A stretch of DNA of 64,000 bases. Source: Papilionanthe hookeriana x Papilionanthe teres (taxonomy: Eukaryota; Streptophyta; Magnoliopsida; Asparagales; Orchidaceae). Each line of letters opens with the position of its first letter. Position 1 is the first letter of the stretch. The position numbers and the translations under genes are program-made. The stretch spans positions 58,521,022-58,585,021 of the forward strand of contig CM040434.1 of NCBI GenBank assembly GCA_022702705.1. The letters are read 5' to 3'. Below, piece by piece: positions 63,251 through 64,000 of the stretch. The notes beneath the pieces were generated by a model. It made no database searches and was not told the DNA's origin. It saw only the letters and a program-made list of their open reading frames with translations.

Positions 63251-64000
63251 AACCCATTGACCCAATAGGTCAACTATTGACCGAAAAGTTAACTTTGGTC
63301 AAAATGGTCAATCCTTGACCCAATGACCAACCCATCGCCTAATCGAGTCAACTTTCGACCAAAAAGTCTATTTTGGTCAAAATAGTAAATTCTTGAATTA
63401 ATGGCCAATTATTCACCCAATAGGTTAATTACTGACCAAAAAGTAAATTTTGGTCAAAATGGTCAATCTCGACCCAATGACAAACCCATCGCACCCAATA
63501 TGTCAACTTTCGACCAAAAATCAATTTTGGTCAAAATAGTCAAATTTCGACCTAATGACCACCCATTCACCCAATGTCCACTTTGACCAAAAAGTCAACT
63601 TTGGTCAAAATGGACAGCTTTTACCCAATGACCAACCCATCGACCCAATCAGGTCAACTTTTACCCCAAAATCATCTTTGGTCAAAATGGTCAATTCTTG
63701 ACCAAATTACCAACTCATTGACCAAACATGTCAACTTTTGACCAAAAAGTCAACTTTGGTCAAAATGGTCAATTTCTAACCCAATGACCACCTTGTTGAC
63801 CAGATTTCACTATTTCAACCAAAAATTCTATTTTTGTCCAAATAATCAATTTTTGACCTAATGACCATTATTAACCTAATAAGTCTATCTCTGACCAAAA
63901 TGTCAACTTTGGTCAAAATGGCCAATCCTTGACCCAATGACAATACCATTGACCCAGTAAGTCAACTTTTGACCAAAAACTCAATTTTGGACAAAATAGT
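63250..64000 (+). repeat. family I sequence at the right edge
   Basis: Family I markers return: GAATTAATGG at 63395, CACCCATTCACCC near 63565, and a shortened D' with CTATTTCAACC at 63768-63844. The following ACAATACCATTGACC corresponds to ACAATCCCATTGACC near 2102, 3267 and 4615. The array continues past the window. Confidence 0.8.
63320..63660. other. TCGA-rich patch
   Basis: TCGACC cores with inserted or lost bases (CCTAATCGAGTCAAC, CATCGCACCC). Family I homologues near 195-520 and 5305-5640 mostly keep TTGACC. Confidence 0.8.

Larger units (their letters stand above)
39519..64000. repeat. 78-bp satellite array, right part
   Basis: The same satellite as left of the gap, in the same orientation, runs to the right edge of the window without interruption. 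It contains a third copy of the 7.2-kb unit (from 40741), a loosely ordered middle (49.7-59.2 kb) and a return of family I sequence at the end. No non-satellite insertion was seen. Confidence 0.97.

Noticed and set aside
1..64000. CRISPR-like alternation of conserved and variable segments
   Set aside because: There are no unique spacers. The sequence between conserved cores is itself satellite, and the repeats form a continuous tandem array.
1..64000. Bacterial-type -35 boxes (TTGACA/TTGACC) as promoters
   Set aside because: TTGAC recurs many times in every monomer as the satellite core. There are no genes downstream, and the sequence is not bacterial in character.
1..64000. Telomeric repeat or rDNA spacer
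   Set aside because: No short telomere-type unit such as TTAGGG or TTTAGGG arrays and no rRNA sequence were seen.

Overview
The window is one continuous stretch of satellite DNA, interrupted only by a run of exactly 500 Ns (39019-39518). I find no protein-coding gene, RNA gene, transposon, CRISPR array or unique spacer. Long tandem arrays of this kind, with nested higher-order repeats, point to a repeat-rich eukaryotic nuclear chromosome, probably heterochromatin. The sequence alone does not identify the species, and I do not recognise the satellite.

Architecture, smallest to largest. (1) A subunit of 19-20 bp built on the 13-bp dyad GTCAA-NNN-TTGAC. (2) A basic monomer of about 78 bp made of four such subunits (20+20+19+19); about 63,500 known bases correspond to roughly 800 monomers (estimate by division). 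(3) Six diverged monomer types, here named A-F, often in the order B-A-E-F-C-D, a hexamer of about 466 bp. (4) Longer units of 1.2-7.4 kb, each with its own monomer gains, losses and truncations.

Layout. 1-8.1 kb: family I (a 5.11-kb duplication plus 1.33-kb units marked by a 97/98-bp five-subunit monomer). 8.1-12.6 kb: loosely ordered units of about 1.24 kb. 12.6-17.2 kb: tandem duplication of about 2.2 kb. 17.2-18.5 kb: transition. 18.5-25.9 kb, 26.0-33.4 kb and 40.74-47.9 kb: three copies of a unit of about 7.2 kb; collinearity of the second and third copies continues to 35.67 and 49.69 kb. 32.0-39.0 kb: a 3.71-kb tandem duplication that restarts at about 38.5 kb and runs into the gap. 39.52-40.74 kb: a second copy of 17.5-18.6 kb. 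49.7-59.2 kb: loosely ordered array. 59.25-63.2 kb: 2.0-kb tandem pair. 63.2-64 kb: family I again, so the same family lies at both ends of the window.

No genes act together here. The points of interest are the subunit-level structure, the nested duplication history, and patches in which TTGA becomes TCGA. Those patches are not shared by homologous copies, so they may be consensus errors in the assembly rather than biology. Family boundaries away from named anchors are approximate because alignments were made by eye.
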